The translations under genes and the position numbers were made by a program. 64,000 nt of DNA from Mitsuaria chitosanitabida ATCC BAA-476 = NBRC 102408 (lineage in GTDB: Bacteria; Pseudomonadota; Gammaproteobacteria; Burkholderiales; Burkholderiaceae_C), in contig NZ_BCYP01000010.1 in NCBI RefSeq assembly GCF_001598255.1, forward strand, positions 124,001-188,000, read 5' to 3'. Shown here piece after piece: positions 51,665-61,953 of the stretch. Positions within the stretch are counted from its first letter, which is position 1; every line of letters starts with the position of its first letter. The notes below the pieces were generated by a model that saw only the letters and a list, made by a program, of their open reading frames with translations, did no database searches and had not been told where the DNA came from.

Positions 51665-52748
51665 TCAGCTCGGCGAGCTTGGACAGCGACTTGCGGATCA
51701 GCGACGCGTCCCGCAGCCGCTGGGCCGAGCCGTCGGTGTCCAGCAGCACGACGGTGATCGTGCGGCCGCCGCTCTTCATCCGCATCGCCAGGCAGCGGCC
51801 AGCTTCCTCGGTATAGCCGGTCTTGGAGAGCTTGATGTCCCAGCCCTTGGCGCCGACCAGGTGATTGGTGTTGCGCAGCTCGCGCGGCCGGCCGTCGACG
51901 GCGACCTCGCTGGACTTGTCGCTGCTGATGCGCGCGATCGCCGGATAGCGCGACGCCGCGGCGGCGATGCGAGCGACCTCGGACGCGGTCGAGGTGTTGG
52001 TCGGCGACAGGCCGGTCGGGTCCGCCAGCGAGGTGTGACGCAGGCCCAGCGCGCGGATCTTGGCCTCGACCGCCAGCTCGAAGGCGGGCATGCCGCCGGG
52101 GAAGTGGCGCGCCAGCGCCGACGCGGCGCGGTTCTCGGACGAGATCAGCGCCAGCTCCAGCGCCGCCTCGCGGCTCATGGTCGCGCCGACCTTGACGCGC
52201 GACTTGCTGTGCTTGAGCCGGTCCACGTCGGCGTCGTCGATGCGGATCAGCTCGGCCATGTCCTGTTTCGCGTCCAGCACCACCATCGCGGTCATCAGCT
52301 TGGTCAGCGAGGCGATGGGCACGACGGCGTCCGCGTCCTTGGCCATCAGCACCTGGCCGCTGTCGTCGATCACCAGCATGTGGCGGGCGTTGACCGGCAG
52401 CTTCATCAGCGGGGCCGCGGCCTCCACCGTGGGGGTGGGCGCGGTGGGCGCGATCGGCGCGGCCGACGTCGCGGGGGACGGCGCGACGGCCGGCGGGAAC
52501 TGGGGCGACCGCGCCAGCGGCGGCGTGGCGGCGGGCGCGCTCGCGGCATCCGGGCTCGAGGGCGCGGGCGTGAGCTCGCCGTTGGGGCCGATGGCGGCGG
52601 TGGTCGGGGCCGTGGTGGGCACGACGACCTCAGGGTCGCTGCTGGCGGCTCGCACGATCAGGCTGCCGCAGAGCAGCAACAGGGCGGGCAGCGCGAGGCG
52701 CCAGTTCGTGTGGGCAAGGGTGCGGAGAGCGGTGTCGCGGATCGTCAC
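51660..52748 (-). CDS. pbpG: D-alanyl-D-alanine endopeptidase, PBP7 type
   Basis: A 362-aa penicillin-binding peptidase that cuts peptidoglycan cross-links. It begins with GTG, an N-terminal hydrophobic segment (ALPALLLLCGSLIVRA) and a long Pro/Ala/Thr linker (about 40-115). The active-site triad motifs are SLTK (147-150), SEN (204-206) and KTG (309-311). It lacks the C-terminal domain of DacA-type enzymes, hence PBP7-like. The start has no clear ribosome site. The GATC array begins at its stop codon. Confidence 0.9.
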   Translation of the reverse strand: MTIRDTALRTLAHTNWRLALPALLLLCGSLIVRAASSDPEVVVPTTAPTTAAIGPNGELTPAPSSPDAASAPAATPPLARSPQFPPAVAPSPATSAAPIAPTAPTPTVEAAAPLMKLPVNARHMLVIDDSGQVLMAKDADAVVPIASLTKLMTAMVVLDAKQDMAELIRIDDADVDRLKHSKSRVKVGATMSREAALELALISSENRAASALARHFPGGMPAFELAVEAKIRALGLRHTSLADPTGLSPTNTSTASEVARIAAAASRYPAIARISSDKSSEVAVDGRPRELRNTNHLVGAKGWDIKLSKTGYTEEAGRCLAMRMKSGGRTITVVLLDTDGSAQRLRDASLIRKSLSKLAELT

Positions 52749-52903
52749 GGCGGTCGGGGAGGGCTGGCGGCGAGGTGGGCGGCCAGGGGCCGCTCGGGGG
52801 TCATCTGTTGACTGGCGCGGAGTTTAATTTCTTCCGCGTCCGCGTCCGCGCACATGCGGGCTTCCCGTGACGTGCGTTACACGGCGCGCGCGGCGACGGC
52901 GCC

Positions 52904-55066
52904 TTAATCCCAGGCCTTGCGCAGCTTGGCCGCGACGTCCAGCGCCGGCTTGAGCAGCTCGGGCAGCGGCGCCTGCCGCTCGTTGGCCGGGCCGGTCTTG
53001 TCGAAGTGGCGAGCGACCTTGCCGGGCAGGAAGCGGGACACGGTCGCATACAGATGGCGATCGCCGTGGCGCGCCTGCTGGGTCACGTAGAAGCGCTGCG
53101 GCGCCATGACCGCCAGGTGCTCCTTGGCCCGCGTCATGGCGACGTAGAGCAGCCGCCGCTCCTCCTCGATCTGCGCCTGCGCGCCGGTGCTGAGGTCCGA
53201 GGGCATGCAGCCGTCGACGCAGTTGAGCAGGTAGACCGCGTTCCACTCCTGGCCCTTGGCCGAGTGGATGGTGGACAGGATCAGGTAGTCCTCGTCCTTG
53301 AGCGGCACGCCGGACTCGTCGCTGCTGGCTTCCGGCGGATCGAGGGTGAGCTCGGTCAGGAAGCGCTCGCGCGAGCCGTAGCCCTGCGCGATGCGGGCGA
53401 TCTGCTCCAGGTCGGCCTGCCGCACCGGGGCGTCGTCATGCAGGCGCTCCAGGTGCGGGGCGTACCAGGTGATCACCTCCTCGAGGTCCATCGGCCAGCG
53501 GTCGGAGGCGCCGTCCAGGCCACCGCCGCCGTCACCGTCACCGCCGCCGTCGCCGCTGTCGCTGTCGCCGTCATCGCCACCGAGCAGGCGCAGCATCAGC
53601 GCGCGCAGACTCGCCCAGCCGGCCGCCGCGGCGGCGGGCGGCTTGAAGTCGCGCAGCGCCTGCACGGGGTCGGGGGCGGGCGCCATCTCGTCGAGCAGCC
53701 GTCGCGCGCTCGCCGGGCCGAAGCCCGGGAGCAACTGCGCGACGCGGAAGCCCGACAGCCGGCCGCGCGGGTTCTCGGCCCAGCGCAGCACGCTGAGGAC
53801 GTCCTTCACATGGGTGCTCTCGAGAAATTTCAGCCCGCCGAACTTGACGAACGGGATGTTGCGACGCGTGAGCTCCAGCTCCAGCGGCGCGCTGTGGCTG
53901 GAGGTGCGGAAGAGCACCGCCTGGCGCTTGAGCTTGAGGCCTTGCTCGCGGCGCTCGAGCACCTTGTCGGCGACCCAGATCGCCTGGCGCGCCTCGTCGT
54001 CGACGGTGACCAGCTGCGGGCGCTCGCTGGAGGTCTTGTCGGTCCACAGGCGCTTGTCGTGGCGGTCCTTGGCCATCTCGATCACCGCGTTGGAGGCGTC
54101 GAGGATGGGTTGCGTCGAGCGGTAGTTGCGCTCCAGCGCGACGACGCGGGCGGGCGGGTCGTACTGGGTCGGGAACTCCAGGATGTTGCGGACCTCGGCG
54201 GCGCGGAAGGAATAGATCGCCTGCGCGTCGTCGCCGACCACGGTGAGGCGATCGCCGCCGGGCTTCAGGCGCTTGAGGAGGGTCGCCTGCAGGCGGTTGG
54301 TGTCCTGGTACTCGTCGACCAGCACATGCTGGAAGCGTTCGCCGAGCTCGGCGGCCAGGGTGTCGTCGCTCATCAGCTCGGACCAGTAGAGCAGCAGGTC
54401 GTCGTAGTCGAGCAGCTGCTGGCGCTGCTTCTCCTCGACGTAGGCCTTGAACAGGCGCTTGAGGTCGTCGTGGGCGGGGAAGACCCAGGGGAAGTGCTCC
54501 TGGAGCACCTGGTCCAGGCGGGCCTCGGCGTTCACGACGCGCGAGTAGATCGTCAGGCAGGTGCCCTTGAGCGGGAAGCGGTCGGCGGTCTCGGCCAGGC
54601 CCAGCGCCTGACGCTGCCAGCCCATCAGGTCCTCGGCGTCCGCGCGGTCGAGGATGGTGAAGTTGGGGACCAGGCCGATGCGGTGGGCGTACTCGCGCAG
54701 CAGGCGGGCGCCGACGCTGTGGAAGGTGCCGGCCCAGGGGAAGCGCGGCGGCATCTGGGAGGCGCGCAGGCCGAGGGCGCGATGGAGCATGCGGCCGGCG
54801 CGGCGCTCCATCTCGCCGGCGGCGCGGCGGGAGAAGGTCAGGAGCAGGAGTCGTTGCGGGTCGGCGCCGGCCTGGATGAGGCGGGCGACGCGGGCGGCGA
54901 GGGTCTTGGTCTTGCCGGAACCGGCGCCGGCGATGACCAGCAGCGGGCCGTGACGGTCCAGCGTGGCCAGGCCGTGCTCGACCGCGGCGCGCTGCTCCGG
55001 GTTGAGGTCGGCGTAGACGTCCTGGGGCTGGGCGACGTCGGCGGCGAGGGCTTCGGCGGGGGGCAT
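52904..55066 (-). CDS. UvrD/Rep-family ATP-dependent DNA helicase
   Basis: A 720-aa superfamily 1A helicase. It opens with YADLNPEQRAAVEHG (Q motif) and VIAGAGSGKTKTLAARV (motif I). HVLVDEYQDTNRLQ (II), VVGDDAQAIYSFRAAEVRNI (III), LERNYRSTQPIL (IV), STIHSAKGQEWNAVYL (V) and RRLLYVAMTRAKEHL (VI) follow, all intact. A Gly/Asp-rich insertion (GDDGDSDSGDGGGDGDGG, about residue 505) is repeat-encoded and looks like a flexible loop. A 3'-5' repair or replication-restart role is expected; it is not the longer UvrD or AddAB type. The start is taken at 55066, before a REP cluster. Confidence 0.92.
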   Translation of the reverse strand: MPPAEALAADVAQPQDVYADLNPEQRAAVEHGLATLDRHGPLLVIAGAGSGKTKTLAARVARLIQAGADPQRLLLLTFSRRAAGEMERRAGRMLHRALGLRASQMPPRFPWAGTFHSVGARLLREYAHRIGLVPNFTILDRADAEDLMGWQRQALGLAETADRFPLKGTCLTIYSRVVNAEARLDQVLQEHFPWVFPAHDDLKRLFKAYVEEKQRQQLLDYDDLLLYWSELMSDDTLAAELGERFQHVLVDEYQDTNRLQATLLKRLKPGGDRLTVVGDDAQAIYSFRAAEVRNILEFPTQYDPPARVVALERNYRSTQPILDASNAVIEMAKDRHDKRLWTDKTSSERPQLVTVDDEARQAIWVADKVLERREQGLKLKRQAVLFRTSSHSAPLELELTRRNIPFVKFGGLKFLESTHVKDVLSVLRWAENPRGRLSGFRVAQLLPGFGPASARRLLDEMAPAPDPVQALRDFKPPAAAAAGWASLRALMLRLLGGDDGDSDSGDGGGDGDGGGGLDGASDRWPMDLEEVITWYAPHLERLHDDAPVRQADLEQIARIAQGYGSRERFLTELTLDPPEASSDESGVPLKDEDYLILSTIHSAKGQEWNAVYLLNCVDGCMPSDLSTGAQAQIEEERRLLYVAMTRAKEHLAVMAPQRFYVTQQARHGDRHLYATVSRFLPGKVARHFDKTGPANERQAPLPELLKPALDVAAKLRKAWD

Positions 55067-55391
55067 GGGGGCGGATGATAGCTGTACGTAAAAACAGCCA
55101 TTCAGGTCGCCCCCACAACGCTCGGCCTCTCGACTCCCTCGCCCGCGGGGCGGGAGGGCGGCAGTCGGCAAGACCCCGAAGACCCTCACCCCAGCCCTCT
55201 CCCGCAAGCGGGCGAGGGAGTCGAGGGGCTCGCGGTCTTCGATGTCTCGATGAACTCGGTGCCTTCTCTCTCCCTCTCCCGCGGGGCGGGAGAGGGCGGG
55301 GGTGAGGGTGGGAGGGCGGCAGTCAGCAAGACCTCGAGGCCTCGCCGACGACGGGGTATGCGGCTTGCCACGCGAGGAGCAGACTTCCTCG
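55067..55391. repeat. Gene-free 325-nt gap holding REP-like cluster C
   Basis: The gap lies between the divergent UvrD-like and TspO-like genes. It holds three REP-like units: a partial CTCGCCCGCGGGGCGGGAG (near 55140), a forward unit GACCCTCACCCC with CTCTCCCGCAAGCGGGCGAG (near 55189), and a reverse unit CTCTCCCGCGGGGCGGGAGAG followed by GGGGGTGAGGGT (near 55274). GGCAGTC.GCAAGACC flanks two of them as a short direct repeat. No promoter could be picked out. Confidence 0.75.
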
Positions 55392-56184
55392 ATGCTCATG
55401 GTCCAACTGCTCGTCATCCTGTCCGCGCTGTCCATGCCCCTGGTCGCCTGGGCCTCCCAGCGCGGCTACTTCGGCCCCGACAACGGCGCGATCTCCGACC
55501 GCTACCCCACGCTGCTGGTCGCCGACGGCTACGCCTTCTCCATCTGGGGCGTGATCTTCCTGCTCGATCTGGTGCTCGCCCTCTGGCTGCTGCGCGGCAA
55601 CCACCACGTGCCCGATCGCGACGGGCATCGCGACTCCCATCGCTGCCATTGGCTGGTGATCCTCGGCTTCGCGCTCACCGCCAGCTGGATGATCGTCTTC
55701 TCCCAGCAATGGTTCTGGCTCGCGCTGGCCGTCATCTGGGCCTCGCTCGTCTGTCTGCTGTGGGCGGCGATGCTGCTCGCGCGGGCGGTCCCGCGCGGCG
55801 CGCCATCGTGGCTCGCGGTCCTGCCGCTCGCGCTGCATGGCGGCTGGCTGTCGCTGGCGGCGTTCCTCGACACCGCGCAGACCATCGTCGCCGCGCAGCT
55901 GCTGCCGACGGCCGATCAGCTCCCGTGGACGCTGGTGCTGTGGGCGCTCGCGGGCCTGCTGCTGCTGGTGGCCAACGCGCGCCTGCACGCGCCGGGCACG
56001 GGGCCCGCGGCGTTGGGCTATGCCGCCGCCGCGGTCTGGGGGCTCGTCGGGGTCCACCTCAAGCAGTTGTCCTCGACGATGCCCGGCGCCCACGTCTCCG
56101 CGTGGGTCGCCGTCGCGCTGGCCGTGGTGCTCGCGGCGCAGACGCTGTGGCTGCGCCTGCGCGCGCGGCCGCCGTCACGGCCGA

Positions 56185-57252
<1,068 letters not shown>

Positions 57253-57267
57253 GGCGTGTGACTCCTC

Positions 57268-58155
57268 TTAACCCTTGACCGCGCCGGCCGTGAGCCCGCG
57301 CACGAAGTACTTGCCGGCGACGATGTAGACCACCAGCGTCGGCAGCGCGGCGATCAGCGCCGCGGCCATGTCCACGTTGTATTCCTTGACCGAGCTCGAG
57401 GTGTTGGCCAGGTTGTTCAGGCCGACGGTGATCGGCTTGCTGTCCGCGCCCGAGAACACCACCCCGTACAGGAAGTCGTTCCAGATCGCGGTGAACTGCC
57501 AGATCAGCGTGACCACCAGGATCGGCGTCGACAGCGGCACCACGATCCGCCAGAAGATCTGCCAGAACGAGGCCCCGTCCAGCGTCGCCGCCTTCACCAG
57601 CTCGTCGGGCAGGCCGGCGTAGTAGTTGCGGAAGAACAGCGTCGTCGAGGGCATGCCCGCGAGCACGTGGACCAGGATCAGGCCCCAGACCGAGCTCGCG
57701 ATGCCCAGGTGACCGAGCACCTGGCTCATCGGCAGCAGCACGACCTGCATCGGCATGAACACGCCGAACAGCAGCATCGCGAACAGCAGCTCGCTGCCGC
57801 GGAAGCGCCACTTGGTCAGCACGTAGCCGTTGAGCGCGCCCAGCGCGGTGGAGATCAGCACCGCGGGCACGACCATGAACACCGAGTTCATGAAGAAGGG
57901 CGCCAGGCCGCCGCAGTCGGTGCCGGTGCAGGCGCTGGACCAGGCCTTGGACCAGGCGGCGAGGCTGGGGCTCATCGGCAGCGACAGCAGGGTGCCGTTG
58001 CGGACCTCGTCCATGCTCTTGAGCGAGGTGCTGACCATCACGTACAGCGGCGCCAGGAAGAAGACCGCGAACAGCGCCAGCGCCGTCCACAGCAGCAGGC
58101 GCTGCAGCGTCAGGCCGCGCGCGCGCGACGGGGTGAGGGGGGAGGATGCGTGCAT
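57268..58155 (-). CDS. Sugar ABC transporter permease, MalG type
   Basis: A 295-aa inner-membrane permease with six helices, starting LLLWTALALFAVFFLAPLYVMVSTSLK, and the EAA loop LPDELVKAATLDGASFWQIFWRIVVPLSTPILVVTLIWQF, which docks to the ATPase. It is 15 nt before the ATPase gene and 10 nt after the partner permease. Confidence 0.93.
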   Translation of the reverse strand: MHASSPLTPSRARGLTLQRLLLWTALALFAVFFLAPLYVMVSTSLKSMDEVRNGTLLSLPMSPSLAAWSKAWSSACTGTDCGGLAPFFMNSVFMVVPAVLISTALGALNGYVLTKWRFRGSELLFAMLLFGVFMPMQVVLLPMSQVLGHLGIASSVWGLILVHVLAGMPSTTLFFRNYYAGLPDELVKAATLDGASFWQIFWRIVVPLSTPILVVTLIWQFTAIWNDFLYGVVFSGADSKPITVGLNNLANTSSSVKEYNVDMAAALIAALPTLVVYIVAGKYFVRGLTAGAVKG

Positions 58156-58165
58156 GTCGCCTCGC

Positions 58166-59044
58166 TCAGGACTTCGAGCGCAGCTCGGAATAGAGATAAG
58201 GGACGACGATGGCGGCGATGGTCGCCAGCATCATCGTGGCGCTGGCCGCGCCCAGGCCGATCTGGCCGCGGGTGAAGGCCATCGTGTACATGAAGGTCGC
58301 GGGCAGGTCGGTCGCGTAGCCGGGACCGCCGGCCGTCAGCGCCATCACCAGGTCGAAGCTCTTGATCGCCAGGTGGGCCACCACCATCAGCGTCGAGAAG
58401 AACACCGGTCGCAGCGTCGGGATGATGATGCGCCAGTAGATGCGCGGCAGCGAGGCGCCGTCCACCTGCGCGGCCTTGATGATCGAGTCGTCGATGCCGC
58501 GCAGCCCCGCCAGGAACAGCGCCATCACGAAGCCCGAGGACTGCCACACGCCGGCGATGACGACGCAGTAGATGGCCATGTCCGGGTCGACCAGCCAGTC
58601 GAAGCTGAAGTGGGGGAAGCCCCATTGCTGCATCAGGTGCTCGATGCCCAGGCCGGGGTTGAGGATCCACTTCCAGGCCGTGCCCGTGACGATGAAGGAC
58701 AGCGCCATCGGGTACAGGTAGACGGTGCGCAGCACGCCTTCGCCGCGGATCTTCTGGTCCAGCAGGATGGCCAGCAGCAGGCCCACCACCAGCGCGCCGC
58801 CGATGAACAGGCCGCCGAAGAGGCCCAGGTTGGTCAGGGCCAGCCACCAGCGCTCGTTGTCGAACAGGGCCCGGTACTGGTCCAGGCCGACGAACTCGTA
58901 GTTGGGCAGCAGGCGCGAGGCCGACAGCGACAGATAGCCGTTCCAGGCCATCAGCCCATAGATGAAGAGGAAGGAGACGAGGAAGGTCGGCGCGACCACC
59001 AGCTTGGGAAGCCAGGGACTGCGAGGGGCTCTTGAGGCGGACAT
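58166..59044 (-). CDS. Sugar ABC transporter permease, MalF type
   Basis: A 292-aa permease that pairs with the MalG-type subunit. It starts APRSPWLPKLVVAPTFLVSFLFIYGLMAWNGYLSLSAS and has the EAA motif LRGIDDSIIKAAQVDGASLPRIYWRIIIPTLRPVFFSTLMVV. At 292 residues it lacks the extra N-terminal helices of enteric MalF, like GtsB/UgpA-type subunits. Confidence 0.92.
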   Translation of the reverse strand: MSASRAPRSPWLPKLVVAPTFLVSFLFIYGLMAWNGYLSLSASRLLPNYEFVGLDQYRALFDNERWWLALTNLGLFGGLFIGGALVVGLLLAILLDQKIRGEGVLRTVYLYPMALSFIVTGTAWKWILNPGLGIEHLMQQWGFPHFSFDWLVDPDMAIYCVVIAGVWQSSGFVMALFLAGLRGIDDSIIKAAQVDGASLPRIYWRIIIPTLRPVFFSTLMVVAHLAIKSFDLVMALTAGGPGYATDLPATFMYTMAFTRGQIGLGAASATMMLATIAAIVVPYLYSELRSKS

Positions 59045-59133
59045 GCGTGGGCGGACCTGCGGCGCACGCGGGGCGTGCGGGATGAAGCTTCTGAACGGAG
59101 CGGAGGAACGGACCTGCGATCGGATCGAGGGGA

Positions 59134-59159
59134 GGGGCGGCCCCGTGCGGCGCCGCCCC
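59134..59159 (-). promoter_or_regulatory. Intercistronic hairpin between binding protein and permease genes
   Basis: GGGGCGGC/GCCGCCCC stem in the 148-nt gap after the binding-protein stop. Hairpins in this position commonly protect the upstream message or partly terminate it, so the binding protein is made in excess of the permeases. Confidence 0.5.
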
Positions 59160-59192
59160 GTCCGTCTCAGATCGTCACCGGGTTCAGCGGAC

Positions 59193-60446
59193 TCACTTGG
59201 ACTTGGCGGCGGCGGCCAGACGCGTCTGCGCGTCCTTGGCCGTCATCTTGTCGCTGTTCCAGAACTGGCTCACGACGTCCTTCATCGCGCCCTCGGCGGC
59301 GGCGTGCACCGCCATGCCGTGCGCGATCGAGGGCACCAGCGTGCCGGCCTTGGCATCGGCGGCGAAGTCCGCGGCCGACTGCTTGGCGCAGTCGTCGAAC
59401 TTGTCCATCTTCATGCCGGTGCGCACCGGGATCGAGCCCTTGTTCAGGTTGAACAGCTCCTGGAACTCCGGCGACATGATCGCGGTGGCCAGGTCCTGCT
59501 GGGCCTTCTCGTTGGCGGCGTTCTTGAGCTTGAACATCGCGAACGAGTCGATGTTGAAGGTGAACGCCTTCTGCGTGCCGGGGGCGGCGGCGCAGATGAA
59601 GTCCTTGCCCGGCACCTTGCCCGCGGCGACGAACTCGCCCTTGGCCCAGTCGCCCATCAGCTGCATGCCGGCCTCGCCCTTGATCACCATGGCGGTGGCC
59701 AGGTTCCAGTCGCGGCCCGGGGCGTTCTTGTCGGTGTAGTCCTTGATGCGCTTGAAGGTTGTCAGCACCTTCTCCATCGTCGGGCCGGTCAGCGTGACGG
59801 GATCCAGCTGGACCAGCGCCTTCTTGTAGAAGTCCACGCCGCCGACGCCCAGGGCGACGGATTCGAAGGTGGTGAAGTCCTGCCAGTTCTGGCCGCCATG
59901 GGCCACCGGGACGATGCCGGCCTTCTTGAGCGCCTCGGCGGTGACGAAGAACTCGTCCCAGGTGGTCGGCAGCTTGGCGCCGGCCTTCTTCAGGGCCTCG
60001 GGGTTGGCCCAGATCCAGTTGACGCGGTGGACGTTGACCGGGGCCGCGATGTAGTGGCCCTGGTACTTCATGATGTTGGCCACCACGGGCGGGATGACCT
60101 CGTCCCACTTGCCGGCCTTGGCCACGCCGTCGATGTTGGTGAGCACGCCTTCCTGCGCCCATTCCTGCAGCGAGGGGCCCTTGATCTGCGCGGCCGCCGG
60201 GGCGTTGCCCGACACGACGCGGGACTTCAGCACGGTCATGGCGGAGTCGCCGCCGCCGCCGGCCACGGCGAAGTCCTTCCAGGTGTGGCCCTGCTTCTGC
60301 AGCGTGGCCTTCAGGGCGGTGGCGGCCTTGGCCTCGCCGCCGCTGGTCCACCAGTGCAGGACCTCGACCTCGCCGGCCTGGGCCGCGCCCGCGGCCAGCA
60401 GCGCGCACAGCGCCGCGGCGCGAGAGAGATGCTTGAGCTTCATCAT
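59193..60446 (-). CDS. Sugar ABC transporter substrate-binding protein
   Basis: A 417-aa periplasmic binding protein of the extracellular solute-binding family 1. A signal peptide (KHLSRAAALCALLAAGAAQA) is followed by GEVEVLHWWTSGGEAKAATALKATLQKQGHTWKDFAVAGGGGDSAMTVLKSRVVSGNAPAAAQIKG. PTTWDEFFVTAEALKKAGIVPVAHGGQNWQDF and GEAGMQLMGDWAKGEFVAAGK follow. This pattern is that of GtsA-type glucose/mannose binding proteins, but with a LamB-like porin upstream a maltooligosaccharide ligand is also possible. Confidence 0.92.
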   Translation of the reverse strand: MMKLKHLSRAAALCALLAAGAAQAGEVEVLHWWTSGGEAKAATALKATLQKQGHTWKDFAVAGGGGDSAMTVLKSRVVSGNAPAAAQIKGPSLQEWAQEGVLTNIDGVAKAGKWDEVIPPVVANIMKYQGHYIAAPVNVHRVNWIWANPEALKKAGAKLPTTWDEFFVTAEALKKAGIVPVAHGGQNWQDFTTFESVALGVGGVDFYKKALVQLDPVTLTGPTMEKVLTTFKRIKDYTDKNAPGRDWNLATAMVIKGEAGMQLMGDWAKGEFVAAGKVPGKDFICAAAPGTQKAFTFNIDSFAMFKLKNAANEKAQQDLATAIMSPEFQELFNLNKGSIPVRTGMKMDKFDDCAKQSAADFAADAKAGTLVPSIAHGMAVHAAAEGAMKDVVSQFWNSDKMTAKDAQTRLAAAAKSK

Positions 60447-60492
60447 CGTGTTGTCTCCTTGTTCCGGGGGGAAGATGCGGTCAGTGTGTCAC

Positions 60493-61677
60493 TCAGAACC
60501 ACACTTCGACCTGGGCGCCGAAGCTGGTGCCCGAGGTCTCGTTGTCGAAGCCGGGCTGGCCGGTCACGTTGCCGGCGGCGCGGTTCCACTTGGCGTGGGT
60601 CACGTAGAGGCGGAACTCGGGACGGTCCATCAGGGCCGGGCCGGTGGACAGCGTGGGGGCGAAGGTCACCTTGGTCAGGCGCGCGGTCTGGCCGCCGTCG
60701 GGCTTGTACTGGGAGACGCCGGCCTCGGTCAGCAGCTTGAAGTTGCGGGTGACGCCGTAGGACACGCGGCCGCCGACGGAGGTCGAGACCGTCGCCTTGC
60801 CGGCGTTGTCCTTCTCGTTGGCCCACAGCAGCATGCCCATGCCGCCCCAGGCGCCTTCCTGGAAGTTCACCGACTCGACGATGCGGAACTTCTTGGCCGC
60901 GGAGGTGGCGGTCTGGTCGCCGAAGTTGGAGTTCAGGCCGGCCGAGCCCTGGGCGTACTGCACCCAGACCACGTTGTTCAGCGAGCTGCCGAACAGCTTG
61001 TTCTGGTTGTGGCGGATGGCCAGGCCCCAGCCGTTGGTGCCGCCGGCGAACTGGGACTTGGTCACCGTGCCGAAGACGTTCAGCGCGCCGTCCTGGCCGG
61101 TCGCGATGTCCATGTACTCGAAGTTGCCGCGGTGGCCGGGGCGCTGGTTGTTGTCCTTGTCGTTCGTGTAGTAAGCGACGCCGAACTTGCCGGGGCCCAG
61201 GTTCAAGCCCTTGAAGCCGGCGCCGATGCCGGCCATCTCGGTGAAGTAGGTGTCGACGATGTGCACGTCGCCGCGACGGCCGCGTTCCTTGCCGGCCCAG
61301 ACCGTCATCTCGGGCGCGAAGTCGAAGCCCTTGGCCTCGGTGTACATCTGGGCCAGGCGCAGGTGCTTGGTGTCGTCGGCGTCGGAGTGGGGGTTCCAGT
61401 AGTCCGTCATCAGCACGACCTTGTAGTCGATGCCGTCCTTCTTGAAGCCCTGGGCGAGCTGGAACTCGCCGTAGATGTCGCACTCGTTGCCCAGGCGGTA
61501 CTTCATGCCGTTGGTGCCGCCGTTCAGGGCGTAGCAGGCGCGGCTCTCACCGTGCTGCGTGCCGCCGGGACCGGCCCGGAAGTAGCCGGTGAAGTCCACC
61601 GCGCTGGCGGAACCGGCGGCGAAGAGCAGGCCGGCGGCGATCGAGAGGGGCGCTCGCAAAAGCGGGAAGCGGGTCAT
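60493..61677 (-). CDS. LamB-type maltoporin
   Basis: A 394-aa outer-membrane trimeric beta-barrel porin for sugars. A signal peptide (RAPLSIAAGLLFAAGSASA) is followed by VDFTGYFRAGPGGTQHGE and KYRLGNECDIYGEFQLAQ, hallmarks of LamB/maltoporin. The C-terminus ends in Phe (SFGAQVEVWF), the outer-membrane assembly signal. The start at 61677 excludes an upstream extension that reads an AT-rich promoter region, where TATAGT on the minus strand (near 61790) is a possible -10 box with a weak -35, fitting an activator-dependent promoter. First gene of the sugar transport row. Confidence 0.92.
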   Translation of the reverse strand: MTRFPLLRAPLSIAAGLLFAAGSASAVDFTGYFRAGPGGTQHGESRACYALNGGTNGMKYRLGNECDIYGEFQLAQGFKKDGIDYKVVLMTDYWNPHSDADDTKHLRLAQMYTEAKGFDFAPEMTVWAGKERGRRGDVHIVDTYFTEMAGIGAGFKGLNLGPGKFGVAYYTNDKDNNQRPGHRGNFEYMDIATGQDGALNVFGTVTKSQFAGGTNGWGLAIRHNQNKLFGSSLNNVVWVQYAQGSAGLNSNFGDQTATSAAKKFRIVESVNFQEGAWGGMGMLLWANEKDNAGKATVSTSVGGRVSYGVTRNFKLLTEAGVSQYKPDGGQTARLTKVTFAPTLSTGPALMDRPEFRLYVTHAKWNRAAGNVTGQPGFDNETSGTSFGAQVEVWF

Positions 61678-61898
61678 GTTCAGGTCTCCGTTGTGGGTCC
61701 GCGAAACGCAGCTCCGGGCGTGCGTCGTTAAGCAGACGTTCATTTTTCTTGCATGCGGGCTGAACTTTAATTTTTCATTAATCAAACTATATTGGTGCTT
61801 ACCACTACCGTTGTATGAGCTTGTTTGGGGATGTTTCGTGCGGTATGCGCGCGAGTGGGCCGGTCAGGTGCGGGGGGCCGTTTGCGATAGAGCGCTGG

Positions 61899-61946
61899 AG
61901 ACTCCCTCTCCCGCTTGCGGGAGAGGGCAGGGGTGAGGGTCTTCGG
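61899..61946. repeat. REP-like element D
   Basis: A single unit, CCCTCTCCCGC-TT-GCGGGAGAGGG followed by CAGGGGTGAGGGTCTTC, just after the 3' end of the sensor kinase gene. Confidence 0.75.
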
Positions 61947-61953
61947 CGGCCGC